Counted from the stretch's first letter, positions 8,347-16,149 are shown. The stretch: 64,000 bases of DNA from Microcystis panniformis FACHB-1757 (GCF_001264245.1 NZ_CP011339.1:868001-932000), one strand, 5' to 3'. The notes: generated by a model not told the origin, from the letters alone. Made by a program: numbers and translations.

Positions 8347-9213
8347 ATGTCTAGATTAAGAGTTAATGGAAGCATTCCCCCCTCGTCCACAACTAACCCC
8401 GGTCAAAGGACGATGAAAACCAAGCGTCACCCCAAAGATAGTGCCTTGGGTTTAGTCTCTACCCTCAGCTTTCCGGCGATCGTCGGGACGGCGGATATGA
8501 TGCTAAAATCGGCAGAAGTTACCCTCGTGGGTTACGAAAAAATTGGCGGTGGTCACTGTACGGCGATCGTGCGTGGTAATATTGCCGATGTGCGGTTAGC
8601 AGTGGAAGAAGGGGCAAAAACCGCCGCACAGTTCGGACAATTGGTATCTAAATCGGTTATTCCCCGACCAATGCCCAATTTAGAGGTAATTTTCCCAATT
8701 GGTAGCCGTTTAGCCGAAATTGCCCAAAGTCAACGGGGTTTCAGCAAACTGAGCAATATGTCGATCGGTCTCTTGGAAACCCGTGGTTTTCCTGCTATGG
8801 TGGGGGCCGCCGATGCCATGTTAAAATCGGCCGATGTGCAGTTAGCTTCCTACGAAACAATTGGGGATGGTTTGTGTACGGCCATTATCCGGGGTTCCGT
8901 CGCTAATGTGGCCGTAGCCATTGATGCGGGAATGCGGGAAGCAGAGAAAATCGGTGAACTGCACGCGGTGATGATTATTCCCCGTTTATTGGAGGATTTA
9001 GAACATACCCTACCGGTAGCCAGCTACTGGTTAGAAACCCCCGAACCTTTACCGATGTTGTTACCCAATACTGTCCGGGAAAAACAACGGGAATTGGTCG
9101 CTTTACCAGAATTGGAAAAAACCAAAATACCAATTCGTCGCCAAGAAATGCAGGAAAAAGTGTTAGAAGAAGTGATTCCCGTGGAAGTTATCACCGATGA
9201 GGACAGTTATTAA
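8347..9213 (+). CDS. ccmO: Carboxysome shell protein CcmO (tandem BMC domains)
   Basis: A 288-residue protein with two bacterial microcompartment domains, about residues 33-113 and 140-222. Each begins with LGLVST or IGLLET followed by xFPAxVGxADxMLKSAxV, the BMC hallmark. Tandem-BMC proteins with this arrangement are CcmO of beta-carboxysomes, which build shell facets. The N-terminal extension to the ATG at 8347 is polar and could be shorter, with an alternative ATG at 8413; the C-terminal 60 residues are charged and unstructured. It stands apart from any ccmKLMN cluster here, as is usual for ccmO in many cyanobacteria. Confidence 0.93.
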   Translation: MSRLRVNGSIPPSSTTNPGQRTMKTKRHPKDSALGLVSTLSFPAIVGTADMMLKSAEVTLVGYEKIGGGHCTAIVRGNIADVRLAVEEGAKTAAQFGQLVSKSVIPRPMPNLEVIFPIGSRLAEIAQSQRGFSKLSNMSIGLLETRGFPAMVGAADAMLKSADVQLASYETIGDGLCTAIIRGSVANVAVAIDAGMREAEKIGELHAVMIIPRLLEDLEHTLPVASYWLETPEPLPMLLPNTVREKQRELVALPELEKTKIPIRRQEMQEKVLEEVIPVEVITDEDSY

Positions 9214-9223
9214 TTTTTATTTT

Positions 9224-9267
9224 CAACCTTGCTCCTGTGCTGCTAAAAGTATAGGAGCAAAAGGTTG
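9224..9267 (+). terminator. Probable terminator hairpin after ccmO
   Basis: CAACCTTGCTCCT (9224-9236) can pair with AGGAGCAAAAGGTTG (9253-9267), ten bases after the ccmO stop. The stem has a small bulge and there is no long T-run, so termination is inferred from position and pairing only. The following 190 bases up to 9460 hold no gene that I can see. Confidence 0.45.
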
Positions 9268-9460
9268 AATTAGGATTTGCTGAAAACGTTTGTTGGTGGG
9301 TGTGGATTTCCAGGTAAAAAATCTTTACAGAAGGCCCCGACAATTAAAAGAATCGAATAATGATAAATTTTTATCAAGGGGTGCGGTCAGATTGAATAAT
9401 CGTCGGTAGAATGAGCCTATGTTGTCAGAAATTTAGTTAAACAAGGTTTTTGGCAATATA

Positions 9461-9603
9461 CTAATCTGGCTAACACGCTTTTGGGCGTGATATAGGGAAA
9501 AGCTCTGGCGGTTGCGCCTAAATGAGGTGATATACCGAAAGTTGACCCATATCGTTAGTCTGGAGAGTTTTAGGCAGAAAGTTGACCTATAATATGTGGT
9601 TAG
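9461..9603 (+). promoter_or_regulatory. Leader repeat A1: attI-like segment with -10 box before cassette 1
   Basis: This 143-bp segment, starting CTAATCTGGCTAACACG, is repeated at 11115-11258 with roughly nine of ten bases identical. In both copies it ends exactly at GTTAG, the core of an integron recombination site, and a perfect TATAAT (9588-9593) lies just before that core. A short hairpin (CACGC/GCGTG) sits near the left end. The copy has no attC-type symmetry of its own. I infer that it plays the part of an attI site plus promoter for the cassette that follows; no integrase gene is in the window. Confidence 0.55.
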
Positions 9604-9622
9604 CCGCGTCCGAGGTAGAACA

Positions 9623-10096
9623 ATGGCGGAGCCGAAACGACTGATTGATATCCAATTGGAGATGCTTAACGCTGAACTGAACCATATCGGTGGGGCGATC
9701 CGTCAACATGATGAGATCACCAAGTCGGTTAAGAACTGGGCCGTCGTGACATGGACAGCTAGCATTGGCTTGTTCCTCAAGGACCCAAATTTGCACTCAC
9801 TCATCTGGTTGACAGCCATCGTGCCTTTGGTGTTTTGGATTGTGGATGGTTCCTTTCGCAGAATTCAGAGGAGTCTCATTAGTCGCATGCAGGAGATTTC
9901 ACACTACGTAAACTCGCCGATGTTCAGAACAGCAGCCGAGAACGGGTCTGCCTTGGAGTTCCCGCTGCTACTGATGCGAAGGAAGACCAAAGATTTCAAA
10001 AACACGCTTCCAGGCACGATGTTGTTTCGATCGGTATCGCTGCTCTATCTGGGTTTGGCGTTTTGCAGTTCGCTGCTCTGGCTGACTGTGAAGTGA
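9623..10096 (+). CDS. Cassette 1: small membrane protein of unknown function
   Basis: A 157-residue protein (start ATG 9623; an in-frame GTG at 9596 would add nine residues). After an amphipathic N-terminus there are hydrophobic segments around residues 37-50, 56-74 and 134-153, so two or three membrane helices flank a basic cytoplasmic loop with SRMQEISHYV. I do not recognise the family. The gene is visibly GC-richer than its neighbours, starts 24 bases after a GTTAG core and ends ten bases before an attC site, which is the layout of a mobile integron cassette. Confidence 0.7.
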   Translation: MAEPKRLIDIQLEMLNAELNHIGGAIRQHDEITKSVKNWAVVTWTASIGLFLKDPNLHSLIWLTAIVPLVFWIVDGSFRRIQRSLISRMQEISHYVNSPMFRTAAENGSALEFPLLLMRRKTKDFKNTLPGTMLFRSVSLLYLGLAFCSSLLWLTVK

Positions 10097-10105
10097 GAAT
10101 GAGGG

Positions 10106-10162
10106 AGCTAACCAAACGCTCCAGCCGACTGCTACGGCTGCGGCTGAGCGTTGACGTTAGGT
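10106..10162 (+). other. attC recombination site 1
   Basis: The 57-bp segment folds as a canonical attC. The outer boxes are AGCTAAC (10106-10112) and GTTAGGT (10156-10162), the latter a perfect GTTRRRY. Unpaired spacers are CA and GAC. The inner stem is AACGCTC (10115-10121) with GAGCGTT (10146-10152), then one extrahelical C at 10122, then AGCCG with CGGCT. The extra unpaired base on one arm is the feature that integron integrases read. It directly follows the stop codon of the membrane-protein gene. Confidence 0.85.
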
Positions 10163-10188
10163 TTCAAACCAACATTGCGATCGCAATG

Positions 10189-10325
10189 TTGTAGGGTGCG
10201 TTCCCTAATGTGGCTCTTACTGCTCCACCGATCGATTTTGGGGAACGCACCATGCACATTGATTGAAACTGTGGGTTTAAGTGCGATACCGAAGACACTG
10301 GGTAGCACCCATAGATGTCGTTAGG
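10189..10325 (+). repeat. Family B repeat, copy B1
   Basis: The element reads TGTAGGGTGCGTTCCCTAA, then a variable centre, then GGGGAACGCACCATGCACA and a tail ending GGGTAGCACCC. GGTGCGTTCCC and GGGGAACGCACC are inverted repeats. Other copies are at 11012, 13571, 20137 and 21208. This copy separates attC site 1 from the toxin-antitoxin pair at 10423. Confidence 0.85.
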
Positions 10326-10370
10326 CCTTCAATCTACTTACAGATCAGAGGCAGGCATTGACAATTAATG

Positions 10371-10401
10371 TAGGATTAGTTAGTATGATGATCTAATCCT
10401 A
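10371..10401 (+). promoter_or_regulatory. Promoter/operator of the RHS-MazF module
   Basis: A perfect 9-bp inverted repeat, TAGGATTAG (10371-10379) and CTAATCCTA (10393-10401), lies 22 bases before the antitoxin start. It overlaps the -10 region (TAGTAT or TATGAT), and TTGACA at about 10358-10363 is a good -35 box. Ribbon-helix-helix antitoxins bind such palindromes, so autorepression is likely. Confidence 0.7.
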
Positions 10402-10422
10402 CCAAGCTGTCGTAAACAGTTT

Positions 10423-10653
10423 ATGGCAATGAGTAAGAAAGTTAGCATAACCTTAGACGACGAAGTTTTGGAATTTGTAGATCGACTAGCAAGCAATCGT
10501 AGCAGCTTCATAAATGATGTTCTCTGGCAAGAGAAGAGAAGGGTTTTTATGAAAGAGCTAGAAGAAGCTTATAAAGATCAGGCCAATGATCCAGAGATGC
10601 AAGCAGAAATCTCTGTCTGGGATATTGCAGTGGGCGACGGTCTAAATGCCTAA
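10423..10653 (+). CDS. Ribbon-helix-helix antitoxin (MazE-type partner)
   Basis: A 76-residue protein. The N-terminal KKVSITLDDEVLEFVDRLA followed by SSFINDVLW is a ribbon-helix-helix DNA-binding domain (CopG/MetJ fold). The C-terminal acidic helix would wrap around the toxin. Met3 at 10429 is an alternative start. It overlaps the toxin gene by eight bases and has its own palindromic operator upstream, the standard layout of a Type II toxin-antitoxin operon. Family-B repeats lie on both sides of the pair. Confidence 0.85.
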   Translation: MAMSKKVSITLDDEVLEFVDRLASNRSSFINDVLWQEKRRVFMKELEEAYKDQANDPEMQAEISVWDIAVGDGLNA

Positions 10654-11017
10654 TGGAAGACTAACCTATAAGCGAGGAGAGATCTGGTGGGTCGATCTGA
10701 AACCCGCTGTTGGTCATGAAACCGATAAAGAACGTCCTTGCCTGATTTTACAAAACGATATTGGCAATCAAAATGGAACAACGACAGTAGTTGCTCCATT
10801 GTTGCCCGGGAAAAGGACTTATCCTTTTGTTGTCAATATTACACCGACAGTGCAGAATGGACTAGACGGAGATCGATACATCAACTTAAGTCAAATGAGG
10901 GCTGTAGATTCTCAAAGAATTAAGAATAAACAGGGTGTTTTAGAAGACGTTTATTGGGAAGAAATAGAGAAAGCAGTATGTATTGAGCTCGGTTTCAGCA
11001 AATCGCTATCGTCGTAG
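10646..11017 (+). CDS. mazF: MazF/PemK family mRNA interferase toxin
   Basis: A 123-residue protein with the MazF fold. KRGEIWWVDLKPAVGHETDK (about residues 9-28) and RPCLILQND followed by TTVVAPL are the conserved strands, with the catalytic Arg in KERPCLI. These toxins cut single-stranded mRNA at short motifs. The reading frame is intact to SLSS, so the module looks functional. It is coupled to the antitoxin by an eight-base overlap. The stop lies within the start of a family-B repeat. Confidence 0.9.
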   Translation: MPNGRLTYKRGEIWWVDLKPAVGHETDKERPCLILQNDIGNQNGTTTVVAPLLPGKRTYPFVVNITPTVQNGLDGDRYINLSQMRAVDSQRIKNKQGVLEDVYWEEIEKAVCIELGFSKSLSS

Positions 11018-11110
11018 AGTTCGTTCCCTAAGGTGGTTCCTACTGCTCCAGCGATCGATTTTGGGGAACGCACCATGCACATTGATTGAAGCTGTGGGTT
11101 AAAGTGCGAT
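11012..11110 (+). repeat. Family B repeat, copy B' (5'-shortened)
   Basis: The sequence from GTTCGTTCCCTAAGG to AAGTGCGATG matches copy B1 but lacks the first bases and the distal tail. It is joined directly to leader repeat A2, so the order here is toxin, B', A2, cassette 2. With B1 it brackets the RHS-MazF operon. Confidence 0.8.
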
Positions 11111-11114
11111 GTGG

Positions 11115-11258
11115 GCTAATCTGGCTAACACGCTTTTGGGCGTGATATAGGGAAAAGTTCTGGCGATTGCGCCTAAATGGGGTGATATGGCGAAAGTTGA
11201 CCCATATCGTTACTCTGGAGAGTGTTATACATAGAGTTGGCGTATAATATGTAGTTAG
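11115..11258 (+). promoter_or_regulatory. Leader repeat A2: attI-like segment with -10 box before cassette 2
   Basis: Second copy of the 9461-9603 repeat. The match starts at CTAATCTGGCTAACACG and stops at GTTAG (11254-11258), after which the two loci diverge completely. TATAAT is at 11243-11248, six bases before the core, so a transcript would begin at about the cassette boundary. Most differences between the copies fall in the last 40 bases before the -10 box. Confidence 0.55.
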
Positions 11259-11288
11259 AACCTCTTAAATAGTGGGTCTGCAAGCTCA

Positions 11289-12160
11289 ATGAAAAAAGAA
11301 CGAAAATTTTCCGACTACAAATCCGAAGCTGAGGCGTGGATCACACTCGCCACAGGTGAGTATTACCCAGATATTCTTCCGGACGCTTGCCGATTATATG
11401 AGCCAGTTCTAGTCGAGTTTGGGCTATTGCTAAAGACATCGCATTCTTCCACTAACTTTTTCACCTCTATTATGGACACGAGGAATCAGTGGATGCGCAC
11501 GCAGCTTTGCCGTGTATTTAAGAAGTACGTTAGCCCACAAACACCAGTTGAAATGTTAAAAAAAAAACAGACACAGATAGAATATGTGTTCAGTTTGGTG
11601 ATGCTTTCAGGAATATTGTCGAAGTCCAGCAGAAATTTGACAGTCGCCCCATGCCCGACGAAGCGTTATGCGCAGTACTTTGGGAATACAAGGATCGCGG
11701 TAAAAAAGGGTATGACTTAACTGAAAGGTTATTCGATGTTCTGCGCAGCCAGCATATCGGGTTGGTTGTTACGGGCCCTGAAAGAGCGGGTAAAGATGTA
11801 CTGCTAGGAAATGTTTTTAATGATTACCCGAAGCCAGATCGTCCAGTAGATTTCGTTATCTATGAAGGCAAGAAAGTGCTTGCTATTGGTTTGGCTCGCT
11901 ACGACTCAGATCGCGGCGGTGCACAGGAGGATGATCGCACGGGTCAATATCGTGAAGTTGCCCAAGAGATTCTTGGCTATGCAGACAGTCATGGATTGCC
12001 GCATATCAAAGTGGTCTATGTAAATGACGGCCCAGGCCTCTTACTTGGTTCTATGTGGAATGATTACGCTTACATCGAAGATCAATGGCCAGACCGAGTA
12101 AAGGTTGTCACGCTGCGCATGGTTCCAGATCGCATCACATCTGAATGGTTGAGGTCTTAA
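11289..12160 (+). CDS. Cassette 2: Type II restriction endonuclease, -1 frame change at A10
   Basis: Two overlapping frames make one protein of about 290 residues. The first runs from ATG 11289 to a run of ten A at 11558-11567; the second continues one frame back as KTDTDRICVQFGDAFRNIV and reaches LRS at 12160. The downstream part has DFVIYEGKKVLAIGLARYDS and an Arg-Gly-Gly-Asp/Asp-rich stretch, compatible with a PD-(D/E)XK-like core, though I cannot name the enzyme family. It is followed by the methyltransferase, which gives the functional call. The break may be a true mutation, a phase-variable tract, or a site of ribosomal or transcriptional slippage. Confidence 0.7.
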
Positions 12161-12162
12161 GT

Positions 12163-13476
12163 ATGGCGGTTCCAATTCCAGGCATGGGAAATCGTACAAA
12201 AGGAGAAAGGGTGTCGCCTGTGGACACTAATGGTTTTCGCCTAGAGTACCCCGGAAAAAAGGCACAAGAAGATATTCTTGCGCTTCCCGCAGGACACTAC
12301 TCGCCAAATTCGGCATATTCAGGCGGCGATAATAGGCTTTACCACGCGGACAACTTGGCTGTACTTGCGGCTTTAGCGAAGGATGAAGCCGTAAGCGGAA
12401 AAGTGAAACTTGTTTACATCGATCCTCCATTTGCAACTGCATCATCCTTTGAGTCAAGAAAACAAAACCATGCTTATGACGATCATCTTGTTGGACCTGA
12501 TTTTGTTGAAACGTTACGCGAACGCCTAATTTTAATTCACCGTTTGTTGGCCGATGATGGTTCGCTATACCTTCACCTTGATGAAAGAATGATTTTTCAT
12601 TTTCGCGTCGTCTTAGATGAAATTTTCGGAGAGAAAAATTTCCGAAATTGCATAACGCGCAAGAAGTGCAATCCTAAGAACTACACGAGAAAGACATACG
12701 GAAATGTAGCCGACTACATTCTTTTCTACACAAAGAGCGATAACTATGTATGGAACCGACCAATTGAACCATGGGATGAAGTTAAATCAGTAAAGGAGTA
12801 TCCATGCCTTGATCCCGATGGGCGCAGATACAAAAAAGTACCCGTCCATGCTCCCGGTGTCCGTAACGGGGAAACAGGTGGGGAGTGGAAAGGCAAGCTG
12901 CCGCCACCCGGAAAGCATTGGCAATATAAACCGTCAACCCTAGATGAGATGGATGCCCGTGGAGAGATTTATTGGTCGCCAACGGGAAACCCGCGCCGAA
13001 AAATCTATCTTGAAAATAGCGCTGGAATTCCAGTGCAAGACATTTGGATGGACTTTCGTGACGCGCATAATCAAAACATTCATATAACCGGCTATCCAAC
13101 GGAAAAGAATCCTGCACTTCTTTCTAGAATTATTGAAGCATCATCAAATCCCGGTGATCTTGTCCTAGATTGCTATGCAGGGTCTGGAACCACATTAGTG
13201 GTGGCATCAGAGCTTGGGCGGAAATGGATTGGTGTTGATCGTAGCCAGGAGGCTATTACAACAATATTGCATAGGATGGCTAATGGCTCGGATCGTATGG
13301 GTGATTTTGTCAATGAGAAATCCAAAAAAGCTTCATTGCCATTATTCAGCATTGCCGACTTCACACTGTTTGAAGAGGCTGCGGAAGAAAACATTCAGCC
13401 TAAAGATGCTGACATTACATCGCCAAACGGGGTTCTAACAATTCGTTCCAGCGGACGCGCTAAAGCGCGCCGCTGA
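12163..13476 (+). CDS. Cassette 2: Type II DNA methyltransferase (beta-class, N4/N6)
   Basis: A 437-residue methyltransferase (ATG 12163, with GAGG eight bases upstream; an ATG at 12145 would overlap the endonuclease). Counting from 12145, the catalytic motif IV DPPF is at residues 93-96 and the AdoMet-binding motif I DCYAGSGTT is at 342-350. That order (IV before I) defines the beta class of amino-methyltransferases. It protects the host from the endonuclease encoded just upstream. The last residues, SSGRAKARR, are encoded by the attC site itself, as happens in integron cassettes. Confidence 0.9.
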   Translation: MAVPIPGMGNRTKGERVSPVDTNGFRLEYPGKKAQEDILALPAGHYSPNSAYSGGDNRLYHADNLAVLAALAKDEAVSGKVKLVYIDPPFATASSFESRKQNHAYDDHLVGPDFVETLRERLILIHRLLADDGSLYLHLDERMIFHFRVVLDEIFGEKNFRNCITRKKCNPKNYTRKTYGNVADYILFYTKSDNYVWNRPIEPWDEVKSVKEYPCLDPDGRRYKKVPVHAPGVRNGETGGEWKGKLPPPGKHWQYKPSTLDEMDARGEIYWSPTGNPRRKIYLENSAGIPVQDIWMDFRDAHNQNIHITGYPTEKNPALLSRIIEASSNPGDLVLDCYAGSGTTLVVASELGRKWIGVDRSQEAITTILHRMANGSDRMGDFVNEKSKKASLPLFSIADFTLFEEAAEENIQPKDADITSPNGVLTIRSSGRAKARR

Positions 13477-13491
13477 ACTTATCCGTTATGC
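13433..13491 (+). other. attC recombination site 2
   Basis: This 59-bp site is very like the attC sites of classical resistance cassettes. The outer boxes are TTCTAAC (13433-13439) and GTTATGC (13485-13491). Inside, GTTC pairs with GAAC, AGCGG (13450-13454) with CCGCT (13470-13474), and CGCGC with GCGCG around a TAAA loop. Single extrahelical bases stand at 13449 and 13455 on one arm only. The stop codon of the methyltransferase is inside the site. Confidence 0.88.
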
Positions 13492-13570
13492 TAAACCAAT
13501 AAGCTGTAGTGCGATACCGAAGGCACTGCGTAGTGCGATGCCGAAGGCACTGCGTAGCAGTACGCAATCT

Positions 13571-13705
13571 TGTAGGGTGCGTTCCCTAAGGTGGCTCCTA
13601 CTGCTCCACTAATAGATTTTTGGGGAACGCACCATGCACATTGATTGAAACTGTGGGTTTAAGTGCGATGTCGAAGGCACTGGGTAGCACCCCTAGATGT
13701 CGTTG
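13571..13705 (+). repeat. Family B repeat, copy B2
   Basis: Same order as B1: TGTAGGGTGCGTTCCCTAAG, then GGGGAACGCACCATGCACA, then a tail with GGGTAGCACCC. It is preceded at 13507-13560 by two copies of a ~24-bp imperfect palindrome (TGCGATACCGAAGGCACTG type) that also occurs next to copies B1 and B4. It separates cassette 2 from the VapBC locus. Confidence 0.85.
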
Positions 13706-13837
13706 GAGGGCTTGCTTTAGGGCGCTATACTGGGTTATAGGGGTTTTCAAGATTAGTGCTGTTTCTCATCAAATCCTATGCTAGACTGGTGGTAGATTAG
13801 TTATCAACTACTACAAAAAGTTGAATTGGTAAAATAC

Positions 13838-14047
13838 ATGAGTACATCAGCAAAATCACTAGAAGAACTGGTGAGACAATTATCGCCCCAGTTAAAGGTT
13901 GAAGTACAAACGTTTGTAGAGTCACTTTTAAGTAAATCTAACCAACCTATAAAACGTAAACTCCGTCAAGACTGGGCAGGGATGCTTAAAACCGATTACA
14001 CATCAATTGAGTTACAGCATCTTGCAGTTGAATGGAGAAATGGCTAG
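13838..14047 (+). CDS. VapB-type antitoxin (DUF2281-like)
   Basis: A 69-residue protein from ATG 13838 (a TTG four codons upstream is in frame). SLEELVRQLSPQLKVEVQTFVESLL is the helical N-terminal region seen in DUF2281 antitoxins and the C-terminal LRQDWAGMLK motif is the toxin-binding tail. It overlaps the start of the PIN-domain toxin by 16 bases. The toxin gene is interrupted by a transposon, so this antitoxin is now alone unless the toxin is supplied elsewhere. Confidence 0.75.
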   Translation: MSTSAKSLEELVRQLSPQLKVEVQTFVESLLSKSNQPIKRKLRQDWAGMLKTDYTSIELQHLAVEWRNG

Positions 14048-14199
14048 TGTTTCTTCTGGATACGAATATTTGGCTAGAACGCTTATTAGGACAAGGACAG
14101 GCGGAGGTTGTTGCGGAGCTACTTGATACGCTCTCGCCGTCTGATATGTGTATGACTGATTTTACTTTACCTAAAATGTCGGATGAATGCCCCCGCTAG
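14032..14199 (+). pseudogene. vapC (PIN toxin), 5' part, interrupted by an IS200/IS605-type element
   Basis: ATG 14032 opens a frame reading MEKWLVFLLDTNIWLERLL, with the first PIN-domain acidic residue in LDTNIW, up to TDFTL at about 14170. From there the frame continues eight junk codons into the inserted element and stops at 14199. The remainder of the same toxin, starting at the expected SIGVI, lies beyond the element at 16157-16440. Joining TTTAC at 14166-14170 to ATTCTATC at 16157 restores DFTLHSIGVI in frame, so the insertion was clean. Confidence 0.85.
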
Positions 14200-15187
14200 A
14201 TTTTTCAACAAGATACTCACCAATAACAGTTAACAGTTAACAGTTACCAGTTATCAGTTTTTCCCCCACTGTTAACTGATAACTGTTCACTGACAACTGA
14301 AGAGACACCATGGGTTAATAAATTAAACTCTCAAGCTCGTCAATCGGCTGCTGATAGAGCCTGGCAATCAATTACTAGGTTTTACCATAATTGTCATGCT
14401 AAGATACCGGGAAAAAAGGGGTTTCCTCGGTTCAAAAAGCATAGCCGTTCCGTTGAGTATAAACTAACGGGCTACAAACTATCTGATGACCGACGTAAAA
14501 TCAAGTTCACCGATGGTTTTAAAGCAGGAGAATTTGATTTATGGTGTAGTCAAAAGACATTAGTTTATTATTCAGAACAACAGATTAAACGGGTAAGAGT
14601 TGTTAGACGTGCTGACGGTTATTATTGCCAGTTTTTGATTGACGGAGAACGGCAAGAATACCATAAACCAACTGGACAAATAACAGGAATTGACTTAGGG
14701 TTAAAAGAGTTTTATACTGATGCCCAAGGCAATACCGTAGAAAATCCACGTTATTTAAGCAAGTCAGAAAAACGACTTAAAAAAGCACAAAGGAGATTAT
14801 CAAAACGATTTCGTCAAGGAAAGAAACAGTCTAAAAACTATCACAAGCAACGGATAAAAGTAGCTAGGCTTAATCTTAAAGTGTCAAGACAACGTAAAGA
14901 CAAAGCCATTAAAGACGCTTTGGCGTTAGTCCAGTCTAATGATCTGGTAGTCTATGAGGCTTTAAAGGTAAGAAACTTAGTCAAAAACCGTAAGCTGGCC
15001 AAGTCGATTTCTGATGCTTCTTGGTATCAATTCACTGAATGTTTGAATTATTTTGCCAAGATTTATCGGATTGTTTGTGTTGCTGTTCCTCCCTATTTTA
15101 CTAGCCAAGATTGTTCAGTTTGTGGGACGAGAGTTCAAAAAACCTTAAGCACTAGAACTCATCAATGTCCCAATTGTAAAACAATCT

Positions 15188-15282
15188 TAAGTAGTCATGC
15201 AAAATTAATTACCTGCCCGATCGAGCTAAAACCCTTACGGGGCAATGATCGTCATGTGTAAATAATTTTGCCTAGGTACTTA
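15188..15282. repeat. MITE (95 bp) inside tnpB
   Basis: The inserted segment has inverted ends: TAAGTAGTCATGCAAAATTA on the left against the complement of TTTTGCCTAGGTACTTA on the right. Removing it restores the conserved TnpB sequence CPNCKTILDRDHNAA exactly, which fixes the boundaries to within a few bases. A short CTTA or TTA target duplication is possible. Confidence 0.8.
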
Positions 15283-15374
15283 GATAGGGATCATAATGCA
15301 GCCATCAACATTCTTAAAAAAGGGTTGAAATATTTGGGAAATCATCTCAACGGTACTGTTGGGCAAACAGAAAC

Positions 15375-15991
15375 GGGAGCATCTCACCTTTGCAATGAGC
15401 ATAAATACTTAGTAGAAAAATAGGCTTTTCGAGGGTAATTCTTGTTTTAATTCTCCATGTACGCGGTCTTTAAAAGCCTCTATTTCGTTCCAAGACACGA
15501 TTAAGAGTGGCTTTTAGGCTAAGTATAACTGGACTTCCCCCATACATAAATACTAAAAAATTAACAAAACCCTTACTGCAGGTCGCTTCTCAGAAAAAAT
15601 TGAAAAGAGACTAATGGGTACATTTTTCACTGGAAAATGGCTGTACCGTTGACTGTATCTGGAGTAGAGCGATTCCGTAGAGTTGGCTGTATAGTGATCG
15701 CTAACCTGATTTTAACAGATAGTGTCATTAATCTCTAGAGTAAGGGATTCCCTCTGTAGCCATGTTTTTGCTGATTTTCTGCCCCGAAACAAGCTATAAT
15801 GGTCTAAAGGTCAAATTTGAAAATTTTTGCCTCAAACCCTATCGGCGTAAGAACTTCAGGATTTTGTGTCCAGTAGTTCATTGGTATTGTATTGCTTGAA
15901 CTCAGGCTCTGTAAGACTTTTAGCCATAGCTAGTATGTTTATACGGGGGAAGTCTAGGTATAATTACTCATCGCGTAAGTGAGATGCTCCC
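15375..15991. mobile_element. 617-bp non-autonomous element in tnpB, TIR GGGAGCATCTCAC
   Basis: Ends are GGGAGCATCTCAC at 15375 and GTGAGATGCTCCC at 15991, with similarity continuing to about 25 bp. It is flanked by AACAGAAAC on the left and AACAGAAAA on the right, a likely 8- or 9-bp target duplication. No coding sequence of its own is seen. It contains a further inverted-repeat-bounded unit at 15523-15966. Confidence 0.65.
15523..15966. repeat. Nested unit with TIRs inside the 617-bp element
   Basis: TATAACTGGACTTCCCCCAT at the left is matched in inverted form by TACGGGGGAAGTC followed by TAGGTATAA at the right. The 440-bp interior has no recognisable gene. A one-sided match to GACTTCCCC also occurs near 23071. 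Confidence 0.5.
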
Positions 15992-16149
15992 AACAGAAAA
16001 ACAGAAACCGACCCAAACGCATAATAGAGAGTCCGACCTCTGGGTTTTTAATGGAGACATTGAGAATCTAAGTTGTCTCGTTGAACAAGGAATTTCCGAT
16101 AGTGATAGGTCAAGAATCCCCCGTCACAGCGTAGCTTGACGGTGGGAGT

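Larger units (their letters stand above)
14293..16123 (+). pseudogene. tnpB: tnpB remnant (RNA-guided nuclease of IS200/IS605), truncated and twice interrupted
   Basis: The N-terminal ~70 residues are missing: the frame emerges from a repeat at about 14293 as TPWVNKLNSQARQ. The RuvC-like parts are seen in GIDLGLKEFY and VVYEALKV, and the zinc finger in CSVCGTR and CPNCKTI. The frame is then broken at 15188 by a MITE, resumes as DRDHNAAINILKKGL at 15283, breaks again at 15375, and its end (DPNA through RIPRHSVA) is found after 15991. It cannot give a working TnpB. A guide RNA could still arise from the 3' end. Confidence 0.8.

Noticed and set aside
9461..9603. Leader repeat A considered as the attC end of a preceding cassette
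   Set aside because: Although it contains CTAAC and ends in GTTAG, the inner arms do not pair symmetrically and the boxes are about 140 bp apart without an L-box stem; an attI-like role fits better.
12782..13117. A 111-codon frame on the minus strand inside the methyltransferase
   Set aside because: It is fully opposite a gene with strong family motifs and has no recognisable features.
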